DNA of 64,000 nt from Bacillus sp. OV166 (lineage in GTDB: Bacteria; Bacillota; Bacilli; Bacillales; Cytobacillaceae), in contig NZ_FXWM01000001.1 of assembly GCF_900177675.1 (NCBI RefSeq), positions 1,497,001-1,561,000 on the forward strand, written 5' to 3'. The translations under genes and the position numbers were made by a program. Of the stretch, positions 27,471 to 36,797 are shown piece after piece (positions within the stretch are counted from its first letter, which is position 1; every line of letters starts with the position of its first letter). The notes below the pieces were generated by a model, which was not told the origin of the DNA, made no database searches, and saw only the letters and a program-made list of their open reading frames with translations.

Positions 27471-28655
27471 TTAAAATAATAAATTACTTTGTACATTCTT
27501 TGCAGGTTTGAATAGTTCATTGTAGTTGTCATACACTCGGGGGACTCTTTTCCCAATTAAACAAACAACCTCATAATTGATGGTGCTCATTAAATGGGCA
27601 ATTTCGTCTACGGACTGAAAAGAAGAGCAGCTTTCTCCAAATATGGTGACTACATCACCAACAGAACAATTTTGTATATCCGTAATATCGATCATCGTTT
27701 GATCCATGCACACCCTTCCTGCAATAGCAGATTTTTGCCCATGAATTAAAACCTTCCCACGGTTTGATAGGAGACGGGAAAGTCCGTCAGCATATCCAAG
27801 CGGAAGGGTTGCGATAAGACTTACTCTTTCCGGCTTCCAAGTCCACCCGTAGCTGATTGCTTGTGAAGCTGCTACTTTTTTTATTGCTGCAATTTTCGTT
27901 TTGAAGGTCATGGCCTGCTTTAGCTGGATGGAGTGGTTTTTTAACGAAGCATCTGGATATAACCCATACAAGGAAACTCCAATTCGAACCATGTCCAGAT
28001 GCATTTCTGGGAATTTCATTGTTGCAGCACTGTTGCAGCAATGTTTTATGGGTATATAAATACAGTTATTTTCCAAATATTCTACTATTGATTGAAATTT
28101 ATTAAACTGTGCATATGTAAGGTCACTGTTTTCACTATCTGCATTAGCAAAATGAGTAAATACCCCTTCAAGACAAACATTTGTTGCTTTCATGGCCTTC
28201 TTCGCAAGAATTAGTGCATCATCACTGGAAGTAACGCCAATCCTGGACATACCGGTATCAATTTTCAAATGAATAGAAGCAGTTTTGCTTAAGCTATCCG
28301 CTTGGACAATGACTTCATCCAATACTTCATGGTCAAAGACTGTTAGCGTAATATTCTCTAAAATGGCAGCCCGAATCGAACGTGTCGGAGTATACCCGAG
28401 TACGAGAATGGGTTGTGTGATCCCAGACAGTCTAAGTTTGATGGCCTCATCTACAAGAGCAACTGCTAAATAATCTGCACCAGCTTCAATCGCTGTTTTT
28501 GCAATTTCAATGGCCCCGTGTCCATATCCATCTGCTTTAACCACTGCCATGATTTTTGCATGTGGGTGAACAAACTGCCTAAACTGTAGAAAATTATTTT
28601 TAATATGGTCTAGTGAAATTTCAGCCCATGTATCGCGGTAACTCAATTGATTCAT
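27471..28655 (-). CDS. alr: Alanine racemase
   Basis: 394 residues. ATG 28655 is preferred because the SD AAAGGGG is 9 bases upstream; ATG 28664 abuts the SD. The PLP lysine is Lys40 in VVKADGYGHGA. The catalytic Tyr region is ISYGWTW and PLGYADGLSR. The C-terminal beta domain has GRVCMDQTMIDIT. It interconverts L- and D-alanine for peptidoglycan and, in spores, suppresses germination by L-alanine. It lies in line with ald and the AdeR-like regulator but behind its own gap with a terminator. It may be a second, catabolic-type racemase. Confidence 0.93.
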   Translation of the reverse strand: MNQLSYRDTWAEISLDHIKNNFLQFRQFVHPHAKIMAVVKADGYGHGAIEIAKTAIEAGADYLAVALVDEAIKLRLSGITQPILVLGYTPTRSIRAAILENITLTVFDHEVLDEVIVQADSLSKTASIHLKIDTGMSRIGVTSSDDALILAKKAMKATNVCLEGVFTHFANADSENSDLTYAQFNKFQSIVEYLENNCIYIPIKHCCNSAATMKFPEMHLDMVRIGVSLYGLYPDASLKNHSIQLKQAMTFKTKIAAIKKVAASQAISYGWTWKPERVSLIATLPLGYADGLSRLLSNRGKVLIHGQKSAIAGRVCMDQTMIDITDIQNCSVGDVVTIFGESCSSFQSVDEIAHLMSTINYEVVCLIGKRVPRVYDNYNELFKPAKNVQSNLLF

Positions 28656-28676
28656 GAAAACCATCCCCTTTAATCA

Positions 28677-28705
28677 AAAATCCCCTCAAGAGTTTCTTGA
28701 GGGGA
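28677..28705 (-). terminator. Terminator of ald
   Basis: A 10-bp perfect stem TCCCCTCAAG / CTTGAGGGGA with loop AGTTT, followed on the minus strand by ATTTTTGATT. It separates ald from alr. Confidence 0.88.
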
Positions 28706-28715
28706 ATAACAACAA

Positions 28716-29849
28716 TTAAATCGTAGCTAGTTCTTTTTCTAATGCTTTTTCAACTGTTACATAGTCAAACCCTAGATCTTTTGCTACTGCTTCATAAGTG
28801 ATTTCTCCGTTGGCAACGTTAACGCCAAGATATAATGCAGCATTTTCAGAAATGGCTTTGAAAACCCCTTTATTTGCGATTTGCAATGCATATGGAACTG
28901 TAACATTGGTTAGTGCTATTGTTGAAGTTCTTGGAACTGCACCAGGCATATTTGCAACAGAATAGTGTACAACCCCATGTTTGATAAAGGTTGGATTGTC
29001 ATGTGTTGTCACATGGTCAATTGTTTCAACAATTCCACCTTGGTCAATCGCAACATCGACAATCACTGAACCAGGCTTCATCGATTTAACCATTTCTTCT
29101 GTAACCAGCTTAGGAGCCTTTGCACCAGGGATTAATACTGCTCCGATCAGAAGGTCAGCTTCTGCCACTGCTTCAGCAATATTGAGAGGATTAGACATTA
29201 ATGTTTTGATTTGATTTCCAAAAATGTCGTCTAACTGACGAAGACGGTCAGCACTTAGATCAATAATTGTTACGTCAGCACCTAAACCGATGGCCATTTT
29301 AGCTGCATTGGTTCCAACAATCCCACCACCAACAATGGTAACTTTTCCACGGTTAACTCCTGGGACACCAGCAAGGAGAATTCCAAGACCACCATGATTT
29401 TTTTGTAAGAACTGTGCGCCAATTTGAGCAGCCATGCGTCCAGCTACTTCACTCATTGGTGTAAGCAGTGGAAGAGTCCTGTTTACAGAAACTGTTTCAT
29501 AAGCAACTGCGATAACACCTTTTTCTTTAAGAGCTTTTGCTAACTCTGGCTCAGCTGCAAGGTGTAAGTAAGTAAATAAAATTAAACCTTGGCGGAAGTA
29601 CTTATATTCACTTGAAAGAGGCTCTTTCACTTTCATAATCATATCTGCTTTTGTCCATACCTGTTCAGCGCTATCTATAATCTCAGCACCAGCTTTAGCA
29701 TAATCGTCGTTAGTGAAACCGCTTCCAATTCCAGCGTCCTTTTCCATTAACACAGTGTGGCCGGCATTTAGGAATGAAACAACACCTGCTGGAGTTAGTG
29801 CTACACGATTTTCATTATTTTTAATTTCTTTAGGTACACCTATAAACAT
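28716..29849 (-). CDS. ald: Alanine dehydrogenase
   Basis: 377 residues, the usual length. The N-terminal signature [20 protein letters not shown], the catalytic-domain KVKEP (Lys ~74) and the NAD fold [22 protein letters not shown] (about 168-190) are intact. It deaminates L-alanine to pyruvate and ammonia with NAD, feeding carbon and nitrogen metabolism and sporulation in Bacillus. SD GGGGAGG precedes ATG 29849. A PucR-type regulator of AdeR character lies directly upstream on the same strand, as in B. subtilis. Confidence 0.96.
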   Translation of the reverse strand: MFIGVPKEIKNNENRVALTPAGVVSFLNAGHTVLMEKDAGIGSGFTNDDYAKAGAEIIDSAEQVWTKADMIMKVKEPLSSEYKYFRQGLILFTYLHLAAEPELAKALKEKGVIAVAYETVSVNRTLPLLTPMSEVAGRMAAQIGAQFLQKNHGGLGILLAGVPGVNRGKVTIVGGGIVGTNAAKMAIGLGADVTIIDLSADRLRQLDDIFGNQIKTLMSNPLNIAEAVAEADLLIGAVLIPGAKAPKLVTEEMVKSMKPGSVIVDVAIDQGGIVETIDHVTTHDNPTFIKHGVVHYSVANMPGAVPRTSTIALTNVTVPYALQIANKGVFKAISENAALYLGVNVANGEITYEAVAKDLGFDYVTVEKALEKELATI

Positions 29850-29978
29850 AATCTTATTTCCTCCCCTAGTTACATTAAAGTGTTTTGCTATGGCTAAAGT
29901 ATAGAATGTTTGCCAGAGAATTTCTTTGTTTAGAAAAGAGAAAGATTTTCATTCTTTTTGGGGATTTTCACAAAAAGT

Positions 29979-31217
29979 TCAAATCCCCTGATATTTTTCC
30001 AGTTTTAAATCTAGGTAGAGGATCATTTTTTGGTTGGGATCCTTGAAATTTACATCACCAATTTCGGTGATTCGTTTAAGCCGATAATTTAATGTGTTAG
30101 CATGGACATTTAATTCCTTGGCTGCATCATTAATGTTGTTATCTTTATTTAAGAAAACCTCTAAAGTTTCAATTAAATTGCTGTTGTGTTTTTGGTCATA
30201 TTCATGAAGCAGTTTTAAGGAATAATTTTCATATTCTTCGGTTTGTCTTTTTTCTAAAATAAGATCAAAAATTTGATATATTCCAAGCTTTTGATAATTA
30301 AAAATGTCCTTAGTTTCAATTGGGAATTTTTCTTTAATTGATAAAACCGCCAATGTTTCCTTATATGCTTTGTTTGTTTTTTGATAATCCTCTTTAATAC
30401 TGCTAAAGCCTGGATTGATCGCCTTTATTCCATATCTTTCACTCATTTGCAGGACAAAGAATTTCGCAAATTGATCAAGTTCATTGAAGGGGTTTTCAAT
30501 ATTAGTAACTGATACCAATAGAATTAGTTGATTGCAGTCTATTGTATAAAGAGTAATTTTTATCCGTTGATTTGTTTTCAAAAGATATGAGATGGATTGC
30601 TCTACTTTGTTCGTGATATTCTCTTGGAACTGAAACACAAGAACCGCATAAGAGGTCGGCGGTGTTAGTTGTAAGGAATGGAAGTGTTCGGAAATTTCCT
30701 CTTTTGTTTTCAAATGACCTGTTAATAGTTTCCAAAAGAATTCTTGTGAACGTTCTTCTTTTTTGTTCTTTCTCGTCTGAAGCTGTAATAGTTTATTTTT
30801 TGCTGAATCTGCTGCTTTTTTTAAAAGGGTGAAATCATCAGCCGTTAATGATTTATCAATTTCTATCGCCCAAATAAATCCGATCACTTCATCTTGTTTC
30901 CAAATTGAGATTGCGACTCTATGGTTAAGCCCTATATCATTCATGTTTTTCACACGGATGGGCTCTTGGGTCTTAAGTAAAGCAGGAATCGTTCCTTCTT
31001 TCCATAATTGATTAATGACTTTTTCCGGTACTCTCCGGCCTATGATGGTAGAAATTCTTGCTGGATCCGTACGTTCATCATGTGTACTATAGGCAAGTAG
31101 ACGGTGGTTTGCATCCTCAATTGTAATAGGGCACATTAGTACCTGACTAATAAGGTCGGCAAATTCATCTAAGCTATCAAAGGCAGTCTTAAATGGATCG
31201 TGTAGTCTAGTATTCAA
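29979..31217 (-). CDS. PucR-family regulator, AdeR-like activator of ald
   Basis: About 412 residues from TTG 31217, which has SD GGGGG 8 bases upstream; ATG 31250 is an alternative with no SD. The N-terminal half is a GAF-like sensory region (AYSTHDERTDPARISTIIG), then a GGDEF-like segment. The C-terminal helix-turn-helix is of PucR type: LEVFLNKDNNINDAAKELNVHANTLNYRLKRI. In B. subtilis the homologous AdeR activates ald in response to alanine. Position directly upstream of ald and divergent from an amino-acid permease supports that role. Confidence 0.82.
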   Translation of the reverse strand: MNTRLHDPFKTAFDSLDEFADLISQVLMCPITIEDANHRLLAYSTHDERTDPARISTIIGRRVPEKVINQLWKEGTIPALLKTQEPIRVKNMNDIGLNHRVAISIWKQDEVIGFIWAIEIDKSLTADDFTLLKKAADSAKNKLLQLQTRKNKKEERSQEFFWKLLTGHLKTKEEISEHFHSLQLTPPTSYAVLVFQFQENITNKVEQSISYLLKTNQRIKITLYTIDCNQLILLVSVTNIENPFNELDQFAKFFVLQMSERYGIKAINPGFSSIKEDYQKTNKAYKETLAVLSIKEKFPIETKDIFNYQKLGIYQIFDLILEKRQTEEYENYSLKLLHEYDQKHNSNLIETLEVFLNKDNNINDAAKELNVHANTLNYRLKRITEIGDVNFKDPNQKMILYLDLKLEKYQGI

Positions 31218-31250
31218 AATGATTACCCCCGGATTAATATATAATGACAT

Positions 31251-31548
31251 ATGGTAGTCTTGTTCAGTTCATAAAATGCCTTTGTTTAATTTTACAAAAA
31301 ATATAAAATAATTTCATGTATTTTAACAAAATAAATAATATGAAATAATGTTAAAATTATTTCAAGTAATCCAAAAAGAGTAAAAATTTTAATAATTACT
31401 CTTTTGAAAGCGTTACCATTAGGAAAAAAGGAGGAATTATTAAAAAAAGGCTTAAAAGTATAGGCTAACATTGATATATTAATAAAGTGACAAAATTATT
31501 TCATGGGATGAGAGAAATTTTGAAGTTTATTCATAAAGGGGGATTTAT
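31251..31548. promoter_or_regulatory. Divergent regulatory region between adeR-like gene and permease
   Basis: These 298 AT-rich bases hold no gene. A 9-bp inverted repeat TGAAATAAT / ATTATTTCA lies at 31341-31349 and 31356-31364. Related half sites occur at 31306-31318 (AATAATTTCATG) and 31495-31503 (ATTATTTCA). They are candidate binding sites for the adjacent PucR-family regulator. Confidence 0.5.
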
Positions 31549-32949
31549 ATGAGTAAAAGCACTCATGGGAAAGAGCTTCATCGTGGGTTAGAAGAAAGGC
31601 ATATCACCTTGATGTCTTTAGGGGCAGCCATCGGGGTGGGATTATTTCTTGGTTCTGCAACAGCCATTAAGATGGCCGGACCAGGTATTTTAGTTGGATA
31701 CGCAGTTGCAGGACTGATTATGTTTTTTATCATGCGGGCACTGGGAGAAATGGCAATTCAAAAACCGGTTGCAGGTTCTTTTAGTAAATATGCACGGGAT
31801 TATTTAGGGCCACTTGCTGGATACATAACAGGCTGGAATTACTGGTTTTTATGGGTCGTTACCTGTATGGCAGAGATTACAGCTGTAGGAATTTACATGG
31901 AGTATTGGTATCCGGATGTTCCACGGTGGATTTGGGCACTAACCGCACTGGTGGTTATGGCGACTGTCAATTTCCTTGCGGTAAAAGCGTATGGTGAATT
32001 AGAATTTTGGTTTGCGCTAATTAAAATTGTTACGATTATTGCGATGATTGCCATTGGTATAGGAATGATTTTCTTTGGTATTGGCAACGGTGGTATTGCT
32101 ACTGGAATTAAGAATTTATGGGATCATGGCGGGTTATTCCCTAATGGGATTAAAGGCGTATTATTATCTTTACAAATGGTTATGTTTGCCTATTTAGGGA
32201 TTGAAATGATTGGGGTAACTGCAGGTGAGGTTAAAAATCCTGAAAAATCTCTTGCAAGAGCAATCGATTCTGTTTTCTGGCGTATTCTAATTTTTTACGT
32301 GGGTGCTTTATTTGTTATTATGTCTATCTATCCATGGGAGGAAATTGGTACAAAAGGAAGCCCATTTGTACTAACCTTTGAACAAATCGGGATACCGGGA
32401 GCAGCAGGTATTATTAACTTCGTCGTACTAACAGCAGCACTTTCGTCCTGTAACAGTGGGATTTTTAGTACGGCACGGATGTTATTTAACCTTGCTCAGC
32501 ATGGTGAGGCACCACAGAATTTCGCGAAGGTTACAAAAAGTGGTGTTCCAGGGATTGCAGTAGTTGCTTCTGCCGGTGCGTTATTGATTGGCGTCGTCTT
32601 AAATTATATTGTTCCTGCAAAAGTTTTTACATGGGTTACTAGTATTGCGACCTTTGGTGCGATCTGGACGTGGGGAGTCATTCTTTTATCGCAAATTCGC
32701 TATCGTAAGACCTTAAAGCCGACTGAGACGAAAGCTTTAAAATATAAGATGCCACTTTTCCCATTTACTTCATATATTTCATTAGCCTTCTTAGCTTTTG
32801 TCATTGGGTTAATGGCTTATAATCCTGATACGAGGATTGCATTAGTAATTGGACCATTATTCCTAGTATTCTTGGTTGCAGTTTATTATGCAAAAGGATT
32901 TCATAAACGAGATTCAATCAAAAATAATGTTGAAGAACGAGTTAGTTAA
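31549..32949 (+). CDS. APC-family amino-acid permease (AlaP/YtnA-like)
   Basis: 466 residues with twelve membrane helices. The family signature GAAIGVGLFLGSATAIKMAGPG is in TM1, GYAVAGLIMFFIMRALGEMA in TM2, and the TM6 segment MFAYLGIEMIGVTAGEVKNPEKS is intact. It belongs to the proline/alanine/D-serine branch of the amino acid-polyamine-organocation family. Divergent to the AdeR-like gene and next to ald and alr, it probably imports alanine; B. subtilis YtnA (AlaP) is the model. SD AAAGGGGG precedes ATG 31549. A bidirectional terminator follows. Confidence 0.85.
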   Translation: MSKSTHGKELHRGLEERHITLMSLGAAIGVGLFLGSATAIKMAGPGILVGYAVAGLIMFFIMRALGEMAIQKPVAGSFSKYARDYLGPLAGYITGWNYWFLWVVTCMAEITAVGIYMEYWYPDVPRWIWALTALVVMATVNFLAVKAYGELEFWFALIKIVTIIAMIAIGIGMIFFGIGNGGIATGIKNLWDHGGLFPNGIKGVLLSLQMVMFAYLGIEMIGVTAGEVKNPEKSLARAIDSVFWRILIFYVGALFVIMSIYPWEEIGTKGSPFVLTFEQIGIPGAAGIINFVVLTAALSSCNSGIFSTARMLFNLAQHGEAPQNFAKVTKSGVPGIAVVASAGALLIGVVLNYIVPAKVFTWVTSIATFGAIWTWGVILLSQIRYRKTLKPTETKALKYKMPLFPFTSYISLAFLAFVIGLMAYNPDTRIALVIGPLFLVFLVAVYYAKGFHKRDSIKNNVEERVS

Positions 32950-32975
32950 TAAACTATTTGAAATAGGATTAGGAA

Positions 32976-33005
32976 AAAGCAGTGGGGCAACCCACTGCTT
33001 TATTT
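32976..33005. terminator. Bidirectional terminator between permease and MMPL gene
   Basis: An 11-bp stem AAAGCAGTGGG / CCCACTGCTTT with loop GCAA lies between convergent genes. Confidence 0.88.
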
Positions 33006-33012
33006 GTTGGAA

Positions 33013-34542
33013 TTATTCATGTGCAGTATTACGTTCTACCGCTTCAATGTGCTGTTTTGAAGGCCAAAATGCCCATTTGCCGAGCAGGACTGTAATCGAT
33101 GGTACAAGTAATGGCCGTACGATGAAGGTGTCCAATAAAACACCGATAGCAGTGATCGTACCAAAATGAACAAGTACTTGAATAGGCAAGGTTGTTAATA
33201 TGGCAAAGGTTCCTGCTAGAATTATTCCAGCTGAAGTAATAACAGATCCGGATTCAGCGACTCCTTCTTTAATAGCCTGAGGCAGTGGTAACTGCTTGCT
33301 TTTTTTCCATATGCTCGAAATCATAAAGATATTATAATCTTCCCCTAATGCAACAATAAACACAAAGGCATAAAGCGGAATAAAACCTTGGATTGCTTCA
33401 ACACCGAAAATATAGTGCAGAAGTACCCAGCCAAGTCCAAGTACACTAAAGAAAGATAAAAGAACAGTTCCAATTAAATAGGCTGTTGCAGTGAGTGAAC
33501 GTAGATATGCAAGCAGCAAAACAGCAATGATACTAATGACAATCGGAATGATGATGCGGCTATCCTGATTGGTTGTCTGTTCGGTATCGTATTGTTCAGC
33601 TGTTAGACCCCCAATCCAAACTTTATCAGAAGCATGCGTAATTCCAGCCCTTTTTAAGCTCCTTTCAACCTTATTCCGAAGGTCTGGTATATGACTCATT
33701 GCTTTATTTGAATAAGGATTGACATTCATTTCTATATTATAGCTTATTATATTTGAATTTTTTGAGCCTTTTATTCCCTTAGAAACAAGTTCAACAAAGG
33801 ATACTTTCTGTAAATCCTCTTTTACAGTGTTGGCTTTTCCATCTGTTTGGACAATTACTTGGACTGGGGCCAGGTCACCAGGATTAAAGTGCTCTGAAAT
33901 TATTTTGAAGCCTTCTCTTGATGGCATATCCTTTGGAAAAGAAGACAAAGTATCATAGGTATAGATTATCTTGGTTGAAAAAAAGGCAAAAACACCTAAA
34001 AATAATAATGTGATTACCATCAAGTGGAGTGGTTTTTTCACGATTAGATTCCCTAGTCGTGCAGCAAATCCCGCTTTACTTTTTTGAGGTGCTACAGTTC
34101 TCCTTTTCTTTAGCGCGCGTTCCTCGTGCATTTGCAAAATTAACGTTGTGCCATCCTGTGAGAGCTGTTGCTTAAGAACAGGGAGAGGGAATTGATAAAA
34201 GGGCACGACGGAATCCAGTGAGTTTACTGGATTTTTATCTAATTCCTTGGAATATTTTTGAATGAGTGAAAGGTCTTCATCAGTAATTCCAGCTGATTTA
34301 TACCAGGTTAATAGGGCAGGAGTACCTGAAGTAGCCGGGAATTCCTTCTCAGCGACTTTTTTGGCTTGCTGAGATGGAGAATGTGATTCTAAATTTTGTG
34401 CCATTTCATTCTTTTGGGAATCTGCTTGTGGGAGAGTAACATTCAATACTGCTACAAGTAACAGCCATGTTATAAGAACTATCCATCTTCCTTTTTTCCC
34501 GCTTACAGCATTGCCATACATTTTAAACCATTTTTTCTCCAT
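33013..34542 (-). CDS. MMPL/RND-type exporter with internal deletion
   Basis: 509 residues from ATG 34542 (SD GGAG 8 bases upstream; GTG 34551 is too close). TM1 (about 19-38) is followed by the first extracytoplasmic domain up to DGTTLILQM (~145). The next residues, HEERALKKRRTVAP, already belong to the cytoplasmic loop before TM7 (PLHLMVITLLFLGVFAFF). The second extracytoplasmic domain and TM8-12 then follow, including ALGEDYNIFMISSIWKKSK. Full-length Bacillus relatives such as YdgH are about 700-900 residues, so TM2-TM6 are missing, with the frame intact. It may be non-functional, or a half-type exporter. Confidence 0.82.
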   Translation of the reverse strand: MEKKWFKMYGNAVSGKKGRWIVLITWLLLVAVLNVTLPQADSQKNEMAQNLESHSPSQQAKKVAEKEFPATSGTPALLTWYKSAGITDEDLSLIQKYSKELDKNPVNSLDSVVPFYQFPLPVLKQQLSQDGTTLILQMHEERALKKRRTVAPQKSKAGFAARLGNLIVKKPLHLMVITLLFLGVFAFFSTKIIYTYDTLSSFPKDMPSREGFKIISEHFNPGDLAPVQVIVQTDGKANTVKEDLQKVSFVELVSKGIKGSKNSNIISYNIEMNVNPYSNKAMSHIPDLRNKVERSLKRAGITHASDKVWIGGLTAEQYDTEQTTNQDSRIIIPIVISIIAVLLLAYLRSLTATAYLIGTVLLSFFSVLGLGWVLLHYIFGVEAIQGFIPLYAFVFIVALGEDYNIFMISSIWKKSKQLPLPQAIKEGVAESGSVITSAGIILAGTFAILTTLPIQVLVHFGTITAIGVLLDTFIVRPLLVPSITVLLGKWAFWPSKQHIEAVERNTAHE

Positions 34543-34564
34543 GTCTTTCACTCCAATCTATTTC

Positions 34565-34580
34565 CTTATCAATTGATAAG
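34565..34580 (-). promoter_or_regulatory. TetR operator upstream of the MMPL gene
   Basis: A perfect 16-bp palindrome CTTATCAATTGATAAG lies 22 bp ahead of the MMPL start. It shares its arms with the palindrome upstream of the tetR-type gene. Confidence 0.78.
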
Positions 34581-34595
34581 TTGCCGGCAAAAAAA

Positions 34596-35228
34596 TTATG
34601 CCCTAATTCCATTAATAAAAATTTCAACCATTAACTTGGCTTTTTCCTCAGCCATTGTAAGCCGCTGTTTTTTGGATAGTTTTGTAGTAGTTTCAGGCTG
34701 GAGAATCGATTTAATTATATTTAATATTAAATAGGCTAACTCGGTTGAATTTGTATTAAGCAATGCTGGATTTTTAATTTCCTCCTCTAAGATTCCATCA
34801 TTAATCATTTTTACGACAGGCATAAAAAAACCTTCCATCCACCATTGATGAATGAGTTGTTGGTCATCAGGGCCTAACTCATGAGAAATGTCATGAAACA
34901 TTTGTGCCATATCGATTTCAAAATGAATCATCATATAGATTGCAATTTGAGTAAACCTTTCTTGAAATGAGGTGAATTCGGCTAAGATAGCTTTTAGGTC
35001 CGCTTCTGTATGGTGAAGAGTTTGCCGCATGACAGCAACATAAAGCGTTTGTTTATTTTTAAAATGATGATAAATAGCTGGCTGTGTGACTCCACAAATT
35101 TGTGCAATTTTCCTGGTAGATACTGCCCGATAACCTAACTCCATGAATAAGCGCTGAGCAGTATTAATAATCGTTTGGTATGTTTCCTTGTGATCCATAG
35201 CTCCTATTTGTTTATTGTTCTTACCCAT
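34596..35228 (-). CDS. TetR-family transcriptional repressor
   Basis: 210 residues from ATG 35228 (SD GAAGGG); ATG 35246 is further upstream without an SD. The N-terminal helix-turn-helix reads IINTAQRLFMELGYRAVSTRKIAQICGVTQPAIYHHF, a clear TetR domain; the C-terminal ligand domain is all helical. It is 53 bp from the MMPL gene start and both genes carry the same palindrome upstream, so it most likely represses itself and the exporter until a ligand binds. Confidence 0.9.
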   Translation of the reverse strand: MGKNNKQIGAMDHKETYQTIINTAQRLFMELGYRAVSTRKIAQICGVTQPAIYHHFKNKQTLYVAVMRQTLHHTEADLKAILAEFTSFQERFTQIAIYMMIHFEIDMAQMFHDISHELGPDDQQLIHQWWMEGFFMPVVKMINDGILEEEIKNPALLNTNSTELAYLILNIIKSILQPETTTKLSKKQRLTMAEEKAKLMVEIFINGIRA

Positions 35229-35251
35229 AAAATGAATTCCCTTCATGTAAA

Positions 35252-35275
35252 TTTACTTATCGGTTGATAAGTAAA
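35252..35275 (-). promoter_or_regulatory. TetR operator upstream of the tetR-type gene
   Basis: A 10-bp inverted repeat TTTACTTATC / GATAAGTAAA separated by GGTT. The inner arms CTTATC / GATAAG are the same as in 34565-34580. A further half site GATAAGT lies at 35284-35290. Confidence 0.8.
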
Positions 35276-35391
35276 ATATATCCGATAAGTGGAATGAAGT
35301 AAAGTGACAATTAAAGAACATAACCCGATAGATGGATGGAGATTTTTGCGATTCCACATACTAACATTGTCAATTAAAGGAGGTAATGGTT

Positions 35392-36201
35392 TTGTTGTTG
35401 AGGAGAATAACTGTCCTGATTATGGCCATTGTTTTAACACTTTCATTTTATAAAGTTGTTGCAAATGCAGAAACAACGGCAAACTTGGCTGAACAAAATA
35501 CGATGTCGGTACTTTGGTTTCAAAGCGCCGGGGAAGCAAAAGGGTTATATTATCAAGGCTATAACATTGGAAGGATGAGATTGGACGAAATCATGAAAAA
35601 AGAAAGGGGGAAAAATAACTTAAAGCCAGCAATTGTCCTTGATATCGATGAAACCATTTTAAATAACAGCCCACACCAAGCTAGGTATGTAATTGCCGGA
35701 AGAAAAATTCCTTTTAATTGGAATGAATGGTTCAATCGAACTAAAGCAAAACCACTTCCGGGGGCAATAGAGTTTTTGCATTATGCAAATTCTTTAGGTG
35801 TAGAGATTTATTACATTTCCAACCGTTATGAATCACAAAAAACTGCAGCTATTAAAAATTTACAGATTGTAGGTGCACCCCAAGCTGATTCAGACCATGT
35901 ATTATTACTGCAGCCTGGTGAAATTGGGAAAGAAACGCGCCGCAGGCAAGTAGGGAGAACACATGAAATACTTCTATTATTTGGCGATAACCTTGGAGAT
36001 TTTAGTGGTTTTGATGTGTTATCCGTTTCAGAAAGAAATCAAGCAGTGGACAGATATCGAGAGGAATTCGGTAAAAAGCTGATTCTGTTTCCAAACCCAA
36101 TGTATGGTGATTGGGAAGGCGCAATTTATAATTATGATTACAAGAAATCTGATGAAGAAAAAGCCAAACTAAGAAAGAAATTCATGCAAACGTACCGTTA
36201 G
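35392..36201 (+). CDS. Secreted class B/e(P4)-like HAD acid phosphatase
   Basis: About 269 residues from TTG 35392, 8 bases after the SD AAAGGAGG; ATG 35386 is only 2 bases from that SD. A signal peptide ends near VVANA. There is no lipobox cysteine, so despite resembling the 5'-nucleotidase lipoprotein e(P4) family it should be a freely secreted or wall protein. HAD motif I is LDIDETIL, the second block YYISNRYESQKTA, and the last LFGDNLGDF. It likely releases phosphate from nucleotides or other phosphomonoesters outside the cell. Monocistronic with a strong terminator. Confidence 0.87.
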   Translation: MLLRRITVLIMAIVLTLSFYKVVANAETTANLAEQNTMSVLWFQSAGEAKGLYYQGYNIGRMRLDEIMKKERGKNNLKPAIVLDIDETILNNSPHQARYVIAGRKIPFNWNEWFNRTKAKPLPGAIEFLHYANSLGVEIYYISNRYESQKTAAIKNLQIVGAPQADSDHVLLLQPGEIGKETRRRQVGRTHEILLLFGDNLGDFSGFDVLSVSERNQAVDRYREEFGKKLILFPNPMYGDWEGAIYNYDYKKSDEEKAKLRKKFMQTYR

Positions 36202-36206
36202 AATAA

Positions 36207-36234
36207 AAAAGACGCCAGAAAAGGCGTCTTTTGT
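36207..36234 (+). terminator. Terminator of the acid phosphatase gene
   Basis: A 10-bp stem AAAAGACGCC / GGCGTCTTTT with loop AGAAAA. Confidence 0.9.
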
Positions 36235-36278
36235 CTGGACGAAATAAAATAAATAATATCATAGACAACAGGAGCAAC

Positions 36279-36644
36279 TCAATTCCTTACATTTTTAAGG
36301 ATATTGATTGCAAAGACAATGATACCTAATACCATCAAGGTCCCACCTGTAGCTACTGCAGGCGCGGCACTTTCCGTTCCGGTTACTAAAAAAGCGAGTC
36401 CAATCATCATAATGGGAAGAGAAATATTATGAAGCCAAAAGTGAACCTTTGCCAGTGTTGTTTCCGCAGCACCTGGAAAACCAACATAGATGAGACCAGC
36501 GACAGCCATAGTCAGCCAACCTAATAAATTAATATGGGCGTGGACCGGTGTGAAGTCGAAACTTTCCGTCATTGACATATACATACCCATGCAAACCCCA
36601 ATGACAAAATACACAACAGAAATTTTAATCAACCTAATTGCCAT
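36279..36644 (-). CDS. Small four-helix membrane protein resembling heme-copper oxidase subunit I
   Basis: 121 residues, four membrane helices. VHAHINLLGWLTMAVAGLIY closely resembles a heme-liganding helix of cbb3/NorB-type oxidase subunit I, and a second conserved His pair sits in KVHFWLHNISLP. It is far too short to be an oxidase (subunit I has 12 or more helices). Related small proteins are common in Bacillaceae and annotated variously. A heme-binding or electron-transfer role is possible but unproven. No other oxidase genes are nearby. Confidence 0.65.
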   Translation of the reverse strand: MAIRLIKISVVYFVIGVCMGMYMSMTESFDFTPVHAHINLLGWLTMAVAGLIYVGFPGAAETTLAKVHFWLHNISLPIMMIGLAFLVTGTESAAPAVATGGTLMVLGIIVFAINILKNVRN

Positions 36645-36756
36645 TTTCCCGCCTCCTCTTTTTAACCTAAAAGATATGACTACAGTACTAATTATGTTGA
36701 CATACTCTGAAAAATAACTTTGATTTCAAGAGGACGAAGCAAGAATTTCATGGACG

Positions 36757-36789
36757 AAAAAAAGCCACCAATAAATGGTAGCTTTTTTT
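36757..36789 (-). terminator. Terminator of the DUF445 gene
   Basis: A stem of seven A-T pairs plus GC and ACCA/TGGT (one mismatch), running into a T-tract on the minus strand, just after the DUF445 stop. Confidence 0.8.
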
Positions 36790-36797
36790 GCAAAGCA

